The position numbers were made by a program, and so were the translations under genes. From an uncultured Fibrobacter sp. (lineage in GTDB: Bacteria > Fibrobacterota > Fibrobacteria > Fibrobacterales > Fibrobacteraceae), in assembly GCA_934691725.1 (NCBI GenBank), contig CAKUTF010000014.1:1-60626 (forward strand): DNA of 60,626 nucleotides, in the 5' to 3' direction. Shown here in pieces: positions 1 through 7,677 of this stretch. Numbering within the stretch: position 1 is the stretch's first letter; each line of letters starts with the position of its first letter. The notes below the pieces were generated by a model, which was not told the origin of the DNA, made no database searches, and saw only the letters and a program-made list of their open reading frames with translations.

Positions 1-556
1 TACGGCTTGCGCCTCTGCCTTGCTTCTTTCATGACGTTATTATAGCATATTCTCGCTATGAAAACAAGTTCTAAGTTCTGATTTCCCTTCCTTGCATCCA
101 CCCCCATGGCCACGCCGGGGAATAACAGTGTACCTTGTTTCGCATCCCGTGTCCCGTTTATTGTTTTCCAAAAGCCTAGACGTCCGCTGTTCTAAACTCT
201 CAGTTTTCTCAACTAAGCTCTGGATAGCTCGACAAGCTCGCTAACAGTCATTGCCGGGCGTAGCTCGACAAGCTCGCTAACAGTCATTGCCGGGCTTGAC
301 CCGGCAATCCCTTCTCAGAAAGGAGATTCCCGTGTCTGCGTCCGTCGCGGCGGACGGGCACGGGAATAACAGTGCGCAGAAACGGTTCGTTTCAAATTCA
401 CTTATCCCACTTACCGCTTCCCAAAGCTTAAACGTCCACAGTTCTGAGCACTGACTACTGATCACTGAGCTTAGACGTCCGCAGACCCATTTCTCATTTC
501 TCATTTCTCATTGCTAATTCCTCATTGCTAATTCCCTTAGACGTCCGCGGCTCCAA
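1..556. repeat. Mosaic intergenic repeat block 1, forward orientation
   Basis: This gene-less stretch is built from short words that recur in eight other intergenic stretches of the window. It reads: TAGACGTCCGC word, CTAAGCTCT/CAACTAAGCTC word, AGCTCGACAAGCTCGCTA word, hairpins, a GCGCAGAAACGGTTCG word, a cccactt-accgcttccc word, the ACGTCCGC word again, then repeated TTTCTCA and GCTAATTCC runs. A 35-base unit is perfectly duplicated at 225-259 and 261-295. Hairpins lie at 286-308 (stem ATTGCCGGG/CCCGGCAAT, loop CTTGA) and 326-367 (stem ATTCCCGTG/CACGGGAAT enclosing a second hairpin). No protein looks credible here. Confidence 0.85.
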
Positions 557-654
557 ACCTTTCCTGTCAAAATCACACGCCTTTCTATGATTCGATTGTT
601 TCTCCGAATCAGATTTTTTTAGATTTATTCCCGAAACAAATTAGGAGTATCAAA

Positions 655-2289
655 ATGCTGAAAAAACTTTCTGGTTTTGAAGGAATCAAGGGACCTGTCG
701 TCACGATTGTGATGGACGGTGTCGGTTATAGTCCGAAGGAAGAGGGCAATGCTGTCGCACAGGCTCGAAAGCCCCTGCTCGACCATCTGATGCAGAAGTA
801 TAGCCATGTACTTTTGAAAGCGCACGGAACGGCTGTAGGCATGCCGAGCGACGCGGATATGGGAAACTCGGAAGTCGGACATAACGCGATTGGCGCGGGA
901 CAGGTCTATGAACAGGGAGCGGCCCTTGTCGCCAAGTCCATCCAGACAGGAGAAATTTTCAAGCGGGACGCATGGAAGGAAATTGCGGAAAACGTCCGCG
1001 AAAAGAACAGCACGCTTCACTTTATCGGGCTTTTCAGCGACGGAAACGTTCATTCGAATATCGAACATTTGAAAGCGATGGTCGCCGAAGCCAAGAAGGA
1101 AAACATCAAGCGGGTCCGCATCCATGTCCTGCTAGACGGTCGCGATGTGCCGGAAACATCCGCTCTTGATTATGTCGGACCGTTTGAAAAGTTCCTCGAC
1201 GATCTGCGCTCTCCGGAGTTCGATGTCTGCATCGCTTCGGGTGGCGGACGCATGAAGATAACGATGGACCGCTACAACGCGAACTGGAAAATGGTGGAAC
1301 TCGGATGGAAAACGCACGTGCTTGGCGAGGGACGTTTCTTCGCAAATACGACGGAAGCCATCAACACGCTTCGCGCCGAGACCAAGGCAATCGACCAGGA
1401 TCTTCCGCCGTTCGTCATCGCTAAGGACGGAAAACCGGTCGGTACGATTCAGGATGGCGATTCGGTCGTCTATTTCAACTTCCGCGGTGACCGTGCCATC
1501 GAAATCACGCGAGCCTTTGAAGAAGAACATTTTGTGGAATTTGACCGCGTCCGTTTCCCGAAAGTGGAATATGCGGGAATGCTCCAGTATGACGGAGACC
1601 TGAAGCTGCCGAAACGCTTCCTCGTTCCGCCTCCCGCTATTGAAAACACGAGCGGTGAATGGTTCAGTGCGGCGGGTCTCAAGCAGTTTGCCTGTTCGGA
1701 AACGCAAAAGTTTGGACATGTCACCTACTTCTGGAACGGTAACCGCTCCAACAAGTTCGAAGGGGAAACCTATCTGGAAATCCCGTCCGACGTGGTCCCG
1801 TTTGAACAGCGCCCGTGGATGAAGTCCGCGGAAATTACCGACGCGATGATTGAAGCGGTGAAGAGCGGCAAGTATAACACGCTTCGCTGCAACTTCCCGA
1901 ACGGTGATATGGTCGGTCATACGGGAAGCCTCCGCGCTGCAACGATGGCTGTGGAAGCGGTGGATTTAGCGCTTGCGCGTTTCCTCCCGGTTCTCGATGC
2001 GATGGGCGGTGTTGCCCTCATTACGGCGGATCATGGCAACGCAGACGAAATGTACGATGTCGATAAGAAGACCGGACTTCCGAAAACGAACAAGGACGGT
2101 TCTATCAAGGCGAAAACATCCCATACGTTGAATCCGGTTCCGTGCATCCTCTATGACAATGTAACCGGCGGTCGTCTTTCCTTAAAGGCTGGCAACTGGG
2201 GCCTTTCGAACTTGGCGGCGACTACGGCGAACCTTCTCGGCTTTGAAAAACACGAAGCCTGGGACGCTTCGATGCTCGCTATCAAGTAG
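655..2289 (+). CDS. gpmI: 2,3-bisphosphoglycerate-independent phosphoglycerate mutase
   Basis: Interconverts 3- and 2-phosphoglycerate in glycolysis and gluconeogenesis in the cytoplasm, through a phosphoserine intermediate and two metal ions. The 544-residue length and motifs fit the iPGM branch of the alkaline phosphatase superfamily: metal ligand Asp21 in DGVGY, the catalytic Ser72 in GNSEVGHNAIG, and a C-terminal TADHGNADEM metal site. The ATG start has AGGAG at 643-647. The gene stands alone between a repeat block and its own terminator. The oddity is behind it: its last 9 codons and stop are duplicated 197 bases downstream, so the terminator now follows the second copy. Confidence 0.97.
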   Translation: MLKKLSGFEGIKGPVVTIVMDGVGYSPKEEGNAVAQARKPLLDHLMQKYSHVLLKAHGTAVGMPSDADMGNSEVGHNAIGAGQVYEQGAALVAKSIQTGEIFKRDAWKEIAENVREKNSTLHFIGLFSDGNVHSNIEHLKAMVAEAKKENIKRVRIHVLLDGRDVPETSALDYVGPFEKFLDDLRSPEFDVCIASGGGRMKITMDRYNANWKMVELGWKTHVLGEGRFFANTTEAINTLRAETKAIDQDLPPFVIAKDGKPVGTIQDGDSVVYFNFRGDRAIEITRAFEEEHFVEFDRVRFPKVEYAGMLQYDGDLKLPKRFLVPPPAIENTSGEWFSAAGLKQFACSETQKFGHVTYFWNGNRSNKFEGETYLEIPSDVVPFEQRPWMKSAEITDAMIEAVKSGKYNTLRCNFPNGDMVGHTGSLRAATMAVEAVDLALARFLPVLDAMGGVALITADHGNADEMYDVDKKTGLPKTNKDGSIKAKTSHTLNPVPCILYDNVTGGRLSLKAGNWGLSNLAATTANLLGFEKHEAWDASMLAIK

Positions 2290-2305
2290 GTAAGGAAGCG
2301 TCGCT
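2261..2305 (+). repeat. Direct repeat, copy 1 (3' end of gpmI)
   Basis: A 45-base stretch covering the last gpmI codons, the TAG stop and 16 bases beyond. It recurs at 2458-2502 with only two differences, so the two copies are 43/45 identical at a 197-base offset. Confidence 0.9.
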
Positions 2306-2457
2306 TCGCTCCGGCGGAGAAGAAGTCCCGGCTTCTAGAACTTTGTCAAGAGTTGCATGTCGCGGAGCTTCTCGCCAACTCTACGCCAAAGTTCTCGTTC
2401 GCGGCGCCGAACGGTGTTCGGCTTAGCCGACAAGTCGGCTTTTCTCACGAGAATCCC
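2306..2457 (+). other. Structured insert between the two gpmI-end repeats
   Basis: A 152-base segment with several nested inverted repeats. An imperfect stem pairs AGAACTTT...AGAGTTG (about 2337-2355) with CAACTCT...AAAGTTCT (about 2377-2394). Two perfect hairpins follow: GCCGAAC/GTTCGGC at 2406-2422 and AGCCGAC/GTCGGCT at 2425-2440 with a short T run. TTCTCGT (2392-2398) can pair with ACGAGAA (2447-2453) and enclose both hairpins. I see no convincing coding. It could be a small mobile or structural element, or a remnant of a duplication. Confidence 0.6.
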
Positions 2458-2502
2458 GGGACGATTCGATGCTCGTTATCAAGTAGGTAAGGAAGCGTCG
2501 CT
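2458..2502 (+). repeat. Direct repeat, copy 2 (duplicate gpmI end)
   Basis: Second copy of the 45-base gpmI end. In frame it would read W-D-D-S-M-L-V-I-K-stop against the real W-D-A-S-M-L-A-I-K-stop. It runs directly into the gpmI-type terminator at 2515. Confidence 0.9.
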
Positions 2503-2514
2503 AAAAAGGCATCG

Positions 2515-2548
2515 GGAAAGTCGAATATTTCGACTTTCCTATTTTTTT
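2515..2548 (+). terminator. Intrinsic terminator behind gpmI
   Basis: Perfect 11-base stem GGAAAGTCGAA/TTCGACTTTCC with a 3-base loop, followed closely by a run of eight T. Confidence 0.9.
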
Positions 2549-2642
2549 TGATTTGTTGGATGTTTTTCAAGATAAATCCTTTTTGGTGGAATCTTTTTCA
2601 AAAATTTGTGTATTTTCAAAGGAAAAAGAAAAGGATCGTTTT

Positions 2643-3632
2643 ATGAACTTGAAAAAAATTTTGATAGCGGTCGGCTTCGTGTCGTCCTTTGGACTTGTCG
2701 CTTGCGGAAGTGATTCCTCTTCCGGTTCTTCACCGGAAAACCCTTCGAGCAGCAGTGCGGCAGCGCCGATAGTCCTTCCGGAATCGAACGCGGATTCCCT
2801 GATTGAAATTTCTTTTGGAACTGCTCATGCGACTGCGTCGGAATTGAAGTTCAACGGCAGCATCGGAATTAATTGGGACGCCGATACGGCGATTTTCATC
2901 GACTCCGTTTCCCTGTTGCTCGGGAATGCAAACGGGCTTTCTCTTGCGGCTAACTTCACCATGGAACACGTGGACTATTCCAATAGGCAAAGCCTTTCGA
3001 TTGGCAAGGAATTGAAGCCTGCTGTCGATTTGGCTTCCTTTGATGATTGCGGAACGCTTGTCGCTTACCTGATTGTCTATGCGCATAACGATGCCGTGCA
3101 GATTGTCGCCAAGGATTCGACGACGTTTGAAAAAACGTGCCCTGTCGAGGAATCGAGCAGTTCCGCTGCGGAGGTTCCTCAGCTAACGGCTTGGAAAGTG
3201 ACGCTTTCAACACAGGTGACCGAACAGAACGCCGTCGATCTGGATTCTAGAAAGACGTATCTGGTTTCCGACAGAGAAGCGAATGCAGCGTTTATCGATC
3301 TCTATCTCGACAGGAAAAATCGCGAAGCGGCTCTTTTCACCAATGCTTCCCTAGGCGCAGCTAGCGCATCGAAAATCGGGGAAGAAGAGAAGAGCGGCCT
3401 AAATTATGCGGACGAGCCGACTTCGGCAAAGATGAATGATTTCCGTTATAATGAAAGCAAGCTGGCGGATGTGGCAACCGACTTTGAAATGATAACTTCC
3501 TATATCGTCATCACTCCCGAGTTTGACGCTTCGACCGGCAAGGGCTTCTTTGTCGTTCTTCCCGGCTTGCCAAAAAGTATCGGGACATCGGATTATTCCA
3601 TCGATTTAATCGTGCTTGGAAATTGGGATTAA
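2643..3632 (+). CDS. Poly-serine lipoprotein, function unknown
   Basis: Predicted 329-residue envelope lipoprotein. The ATG at 2643 is chosen because it starts a textbook lipoprotein signal (MNLKK, hydrophobic stretch, LVAC with Cys21) and has an AAAGGATC element upstream. An upstream in-frame start at 2553 would bury this signal. After the Cys come two serine/proline-rich spacers (about residues 22-40 and again near 175) separating two globular parts rich in beta-prone segments. I do not recognise the family. It is monocistronic with its own terminator. Serine-run lipoproteins of this kind recur at 15310, 26051 and 33975. Confidence 0.85.
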   Translation: MNLKKILIAVGFVSSFGLVACGSDSSSGSSPENPSSSSAAAPIVLPESNADSLIEISFGTAHATASELKFNGSIGINWDADTAIFIDSVSLLLGNANGLSLAANFTMEHVDYSNRQSLSIGKELKPAVDLASFDDCGTLVAYLIVYAHNDAVQIVAKDSTTFEKTCPVEESSSSAAEVPQLTAWKVTLSTQVTEQNAVDLDSRKTYLVSDREANAAFIDLYLDRKNREAALFTNASLGAASASKIGEEEKSGLNYADEPTSAKMNDFRYNESKLADVATDFEMITSYIVITPEFDASTGKGFFVVLPGLPKSIGTSDYSIDLIVLGNWD

Positions 3633-3650
3633 TTTGTTCTGACTTCTTGA

Positions 3651-3680
3651 AAAGACTCTCCTCGCGGGGGAGTCTTTTTT
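3651..3680 (+). terminator. Intrinsic terminator behind the 2643 lipoprotein
   Basis: Stem AAAGACTCTCC/GGGGAGTCTTT with one G-T wobble, loop TCGCG, then a T run. Confidence 0.9.
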
Positions 3681-3714
3681 GTTCAAGGCTTTGTCGATTG
3701 TGACGAAAATTTCA

Positions 3715-4590
3715 ATGGAAAATATTTGGCGCATCACGCTTCTCACCAATCCGGATATCTGCAATTTGCGTTGCAGGCTTTGCTTTCTGCACCAGCGGGA
3801 GAGGCCTTTTGGAATGGGAGAAATGCCGTGGGAAATTGCGGAAAAGGCGATTCGAGGATATGCGCAATACGGCCTTCGCGAAGTGATCCCGAGTACGATG
3901 GGAGAACCGTTACTTTATTCGCAATTTGGAAAGTTGGCTCGGCTGGTATCGGATCTGGATTTAAAACTAAATCTTACGACGAACGGATCGTTTCCGCTAA
4001 AAGGAGCGGAACGGTTTGCGCGAGAGCTGCTCCCGATTTCGAGCGATATCAAGGTGAGTTGCTGGGGCGTAAAAAAAAACAGCTGGAATGTTCTAAGTCC
4101 GGGTATGGATGTCGAAGCTTATCTGAAAAATCTCGAAACGCTCGCTTGCGTCCGGCGAGAACTTTCTGGGAGCTCAGAGCGACCGTTGTCCTCGCTTTCC
4201 CTGCAAATGACGGTGACGAAAACGAATCGCGGGGAAGTGCCGCGGGTTCTAGAACTTGCCGCCTCCTTGGGCTTTGACCGTGTCAAGCTAAATCGGGCGG
4301 TGTTTCTCTCTAACGCAAAGCGGCGTGATGAAGAACTTTCCCCAGATGATTTTCTTCCTGCTTCGGCTGTGCAAGGTTTCCCTATTCGTGTCGAGGGGAC
4401 TTTTCTGCGTCCGGCAGGACATGTGCTTCTTTTTGGAAAATGCCCTTTCCCGGGGAGGGAACTTTGGATTCTTCCCGATGGTTCGACGGAACCCTGTCCG
4501 GATCCGGAATCCCGCTATGGTAGCCACGACGCGGAAAATCGTTGCGAAAGATGCCTGCTGTTTCCCCGAAACGCTTTTCCGAAGGGTTAA
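3715..4590 (+). CDS. Radical SAM protein with C-terminal cysteine cluster
   Basis: 291 residues. The N-terminal third carries the radical SAM iron-sulfur motif CxxxCxxC (CNLRCRLC, near residue 16), followed by a GEP-like motif (STMGEPLL) and a TTNGS strand, as expected of a partial TIM barrel binding S-adenosylmethionine. The C-terminus has further cysteines (CPFPG, EPCPDPES, CERC), resembling an auxiliary SPASM/Twitch-type cluster. The substrate cannot be told. ATG 3715 is preferred over an in-frame TTG at 3679, which overlaps the preceding terminator. No peptide-maturation partner is adjacent; an RRM gene follows after 47 bases. Confidence 0.85.
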   Translation: MENIWRITLLTNPDICNLRCRLCFLHQRERPFGMGEMPWEIAEKAIRGYAQYGLREVIPSTMGEPLLYSQFGKLARLVSDLDLKLNLTTNGSFPLKGAERFARELLPISSDIKVSCWGVKKNSWNVLSPGMDVEAYLKNLETLACVRRELSGSSERPLSSLSLQMTVTKTNRGEVPRVLELAASLGFDRVKLNRAVFLSNAKRRDEELSPDDFLPASAVQGFPIRVEGTFLRPAGHVLLFGKCPFPGRELWILPDGSTEPCPDPESRYGSHDAENRCERCLLFPRNAFPKG

Positions 4591-4637
4591 AATTGTTCTA
4601 TTATTTAACTAGGCTTATTTAACAGCCTGGATAAATT

Positions 4638-4904
4638 ATGAAAAGCATCTATGTTGGAAATCTCCCCTTTGCGTTCCGTGACGCGGACCTCGCTAAACTG
4701 TTCGAGGAATTCGGCGAAATCAAGAGCGCAAAGATTATCATGGACCGCGATACCGGTCGCAGCAAGGGCTTCGGATTCGTTGAAATCGAAGATGACGGCG
4801 TTGCGGCAAATGCGGTCGAACAGCTGAACGGCAAGGATGTCGGCGGTCGCGCCCTCCGGGTCAACGAAGCTCGCCCGCGTGAAGCACGTCCGCGCCGTTT
4901 CTGA
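4638..4904 (+). CDS. RRM-domain RNA-binding protein
   Basis: 88-residue single RNA recognition motif protein. RNP2 (IYVGNL, residues 4-9) and RNP1 (KGFGFVEI, residues 43-50) are intact, including the aromatic residues that stack on RNA bases. The arginine-rich tail (EARPREARPRRF) probably adds nonspecific affinity. Such small RRM proteins are known from cyanobacteria and Bacteroidota-related phyla and are often cold- or stress-responsive; that role here is inference. It has its own terminator and is probably monocistronic. Confidence 0.95.
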   Translation: MKSIYVGNLPFAFRDADLAKLFEEFGEIKSAKIIMDRDTGRSKGFGFVEIEDDGVAANAVEQLNGKDVGGRALRVNEARPREARPRRF

Positions 4905-4931
4905 TTGAAGACAAATTAATTCTTGTTTCCG

Positions 4932-4956
4932 GGTCGCATTCCGTGCGGCCTTTTTT
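4932..4956 (+). terminator. Intrinsic terminator behind the RRM gene
   Basis: Stem GGTCGC/GCGGCC with one wobble, followed by six T. Confidence 0.8.
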
Positions 4957-4988
4957 GCTTTTAACGGTTTTCGAAAAAGCGAATTTGC

Positions 4989-6227
4989 CTAGGCGGGAGG
5001 GAAGAACAGGTAGGCGATAAAAATCGCCGCGATGACGCCTGCGATGTCCGCTGCGAGCGCGCATACGATCGAATGTCGCGTTTTTTTGATTCCGACCGCT
5101 CCGAAATAAACCGCGATGATGTAGAAAGTCGTGTCAGCCGCTCCCTGGAAAATGCAGCTGAGATGCCCGACGAAGCTGTCCGGACCGTAGGTTTTCATCG
5201 CATCGATCATCATGCCGCGCGCTCCGCTGCCGGAAAGAGGTTTCATGATGGCTGTCGGGAGGGCCGGGATGATGTCGCCCGGGATGCCGAGCCATGAGAA
5301 TATATGGGCGACGCCGTTCATGATAAAGTCCATCGCTCCGCTGGTGCGGAACGCGGCGATTCCCACCAGGATGGCGACCAGATAGGGGATGACCATGACC
5401 GCGGTCTGGAAACCTTCCTTGGCGCCTTCGACGAACGCTTCGAAAGCCTGGACCTTTTTATAGACGGCAAGCCCCAGGAAGGCGACGATGATTCCGAACA
5501 GGACGATTCCGCTCACCAGGAGGCTTTTTTCTCCGAGTTCTTCGGCGGTCATGCGCGAAAAGTAAACGAGCGTTCCCATCACGGCTCCGGTAAGGCCTAG
5601 AAGCCAGGCGATTGCGACGGGATTTTTCAACTCGACTTTTTGGAAAAAGCTCGTGACGATAAGCCCGACCAGCGTACTGAAAAATGTGGCGAGAAGAAGC
5701 GGCAGAAAAATGTCGGACGGACTAGCCGCTCCGAGCTGGGCGCGGTACGTCATGATGCTCACCGGGATGAGCGTGAGTCCGCTCGCGTTGAGGACTAGAA
5801 AGAGAATCTGGGAGTCGCTTGCCGTTTCCTTGTCCGGGTTCAGGTCCTGCAGTTCCTTCATCGCCTTGAGCCCCATCGGGGTCGCCGCGTTATCGAGGCC
5901 GAGCATGTTCGCCGAAAGGTTCATCAGAATGGTTCCCTTGACGGGATGCCCTTTGGGAATTGACGGGAAGAGCCTTGAAAACAGCGGGTCGATAAGCTTT
6001 GCGAGTATCTGAATCGCTCCGGCTTTTTCTCCGATTTTCAAGATGCCCAGCCAAAGCGAGAGAATCCCGGTCAGCCCGATCGAGATTTCAAACGCGGTCT
6101 TGGACATGGAAAACATGCCCTGGATCGTATCGTTGAAAATGCCCGTTTCTCCGTAGGCGAAGCATCTGATGGCGCAGGCGAGAAACGCTCCGAAAAAGAA
6201 GAGAAGCCAGATAACGTTCAGAACCAT
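4989..6227 (-). CDS. Fused SpmA-SpmB-like nucleoside-recognition (gate) membrane protein
   Basis: 412 residues with many hydrophobic segments. The N-terminal half (about 1-195) resembles SpmA, with the sequence NLSANMLGLDNAATP. The C-terminal half (about 205-412) resembles SpmB, with PYLVAILVGIAAFR and PLSGSGARGMM. In Bacillus these are two separate spore-maturation genes; here they form one chain in a Gram-negative context, so the sporulation name should not be taken as function. The gene starts 3 bases after thrC and is probably translated from the same message. Substrate unknown. Confidence 0.85.
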   Translation of the reverse strand: MVLNVIWLLFFFGAFLACAIRCFAYGETGIFNDTIQGMFSMSKTAFEISIGLTGILSLWLGILKIGEKAGAIQILAKLIDPLFSRLFPSIPKGHPVKGTILMNLSANMLGLDNAATPMGLKAMKELQDLNPDKETASDSQILFLVLNASGLTLIPVSIMTYRAQLGAASPSDIFLPLLLATFFSTLVGLIVTSFFQKVELKNPVAIAWLLGLTGAVMGTLVYFSRMTAEELGEKSLLVSGIVLFGIIVAFLGLAVYKKVQAFEAFVEGAKEGFQTAVMVIPYLVAILVGIAAFRTSGAMDFIMNGVAHIFSWLGIPGDIIPALPTAIMKPLSGSGARGMMIDAMKTYGPDSFVGHLSCIFQGAADTTFYIIAVYFGAVGIKKTRHSIVCALAADIAGVIAAIFIAYLFFPPA

Positions 6228-6230
6228 TCC

Positions 6231-7568
6231 CTATCGTCTCCGGTTAGCCATCTCTTTTTTGAGAATGTCCATCACCGGGCCGATTTCCGCGGGGGCTTCG
6301 AAAATCGGGTTGGCGTATCGGGACGTGATTCCTTCGAGTTCCTTCTTGTGGTAGGCGACTTTAAATTCGGTGAACTTCAGTCCGTGTGCCGTGCTGATGA
6401 CGACGACTTCTTCGTCCTTGTCGATAGCGCCTTCTTCGCGGAGTTTGATGAGCGCGCCGAGAGCCACTCCCGTGTGCGGGCAGGTGTAAAGCCCGATGCG
6501 GTCTCCGCGTTCCGCCGCGTTGGCGAGTTCCTCTTCGGAAACTTCGACGACGATGCCGTTGTAATTCTTGATGGCGCGTTCTGCCTTGGGATAGCTGACC
6601 GGGTTTCCTATCTGGATTGCGCTAGCGAGCGTCTTTTTCGCGTGGACGGGGACCAGCTTGTCGAATCCGCGCTTGTAGGCTTCGTAAAACGGATTTGCGT
6701 TTGCGGCCTGGGCGACGACAATGCGCGGCTTCTTGTCGATTAGTCCCATGGCGAGGCAGTCGTCGAAGCCTTTGGCTAGCGCACTGACGTTTCCGAGATT
6801 TCCGCCGGGGATGATAATCGTGTCGGGAACTTTCCAGCCGAGTTCCTGGCAGATTTCCGGGCTGATTGTCTTTTGGCCTTCGACGCGGAGGCTGTTCATC
6901 GAGTTGGCGAGATAGATGCGGTTGTCGGCGGTGACCTCTTGCACGATTTTCATGCAGCCGTCAAAGTCCGTGTCGAGAGCGAGGACGATGCTGCCGTTCG
7001 AAATGGGCTGGATGAGCTGGGCGACGCTCGTCTTTCCGCGGGGGAGGAATACGATGCTAGGAATTCCCGCCTTTGCCGTGAACGCCGAAAGAGCTGCGGA
7101 CGTGTCTCCGGTGCTTGCGCAGGCGACCGCGTCGATTTCCTTTCCGTGCCGGATCATCGAATTGACCTGGCTCACGAGAACGGTCATTCCCAGATCCTTG
7201 AAACTTCCCGTGTGGGAATTTCCGCAGAGCTTTATCCAGAGCTTTCGAAGACCGAGTTCCTTGGCGAGAGCGCTTGCGTCGAACAGCGGGCTGAACCCTT
7301 CCCTAAGCGTGACGATATCCTCTTCGGGAATTTCGGGGAGGACCATTTCGCGCTTGCTCCAGACACCGCTCATGTCTGCGGGCCTAAAGCTTGCGCGGCG
7401 TTCCGCAAAAAGTTTTTTCCATTCTTCCGGGGAACGCTCGGCGAGCGCTTCGCGGTCGTGGTGCACTTCGAGAAGGCTTCCGTCTATCTTGCTCCGGTAA
7501 ATGACTTCGGAAAGCGGGTAGGTGTCGCTGCCGTTGATGTTCTGGAAATAAGCGTGGAAAGGTTTCAT
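6231..7568 (-). CDS. thrC: Threonine synthase
   Basis: 445-residue PLP enzyme converting O-phosphohomoserine to threonine in the cytoplasm. The PLP-binding lysine is Lys124 in HTGSFKDLG; a GGNLGNVSA phosphate-binding loop and the N-terminal Y-x-S capping part fit the longer (bacterial and fungal) threonine synthase type. It is the first gene of a leftward pair with the SpmAB-like gene. The reason for that pairing is not evident; amino-acid efflux is one speculation. A divergent lipoprotein starts about 110 bases away. Confidence 0.95.
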   Translation of the reverse strand: MKPFHAYFQNINGSDTYPLSEVIYRSKIDGSLLEVHHDREALAERSPEEWKKLFAERRASFRPADMSGVWSKREMVLPEIPEEDIVTLREGFSPLFDASALAKELGLRKLWIKLCGNSHTGSFKDLGMTVLVSQVNSMIRHGKEIDAVACASTGDTSAALSAFTAKAGIPSIVFLPRGKTSVAQLIQPISNGSIVLALDTDFDGCMKIVQEVTADNRIYLANSMNSLRVEGQKTISPEICQELGWKVPDTIIIPGGNLGNVSALAKGFDDCLAMGLIDKKPRIVVAQAANANPFYEAYKRGFDKLVPVHAKKTLASAIQIGNPVSYPKAERAIKNYNGIVVEVSEEELANAAERGDRIGLYTCPHTGVALGALIKLREEGAIDKDEEVVVISTAHGLKFTEFKVAYHKKELEGITSRYANPIFEAPAEIGPVMDILKKEMANRRR

Positions 7569-7677
7569 AGAATGCCTCGAAAGATAGCCTGAAAAGTTTC
7601 AATGCGGAAAATTTAGAAATCTTGCCAAAAAAGACTTTGTATATTTGGATTCGATGTTTCCTTTTTTCGGAGTTTTC

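Noticed and set aside
277..504. Small open frames inside the mosaic repeats
   Set aside because: They consist of translated repeat words, lack ribosome sites and change frame between blocks.
1..556. CRISPR array in the repeat-rich gaps
   Set aside because: The repeats are short, variable words without regular spacing or unique spacers, and no cas gene is nearby.
2553..2642. Longer N-terminus for the 2643 lipoprotein
   Set aside because: It would put a 30-residue extension ahead of an otherwise complete lipoprotein signal, and lies in AT-rich promoter-like DNA.
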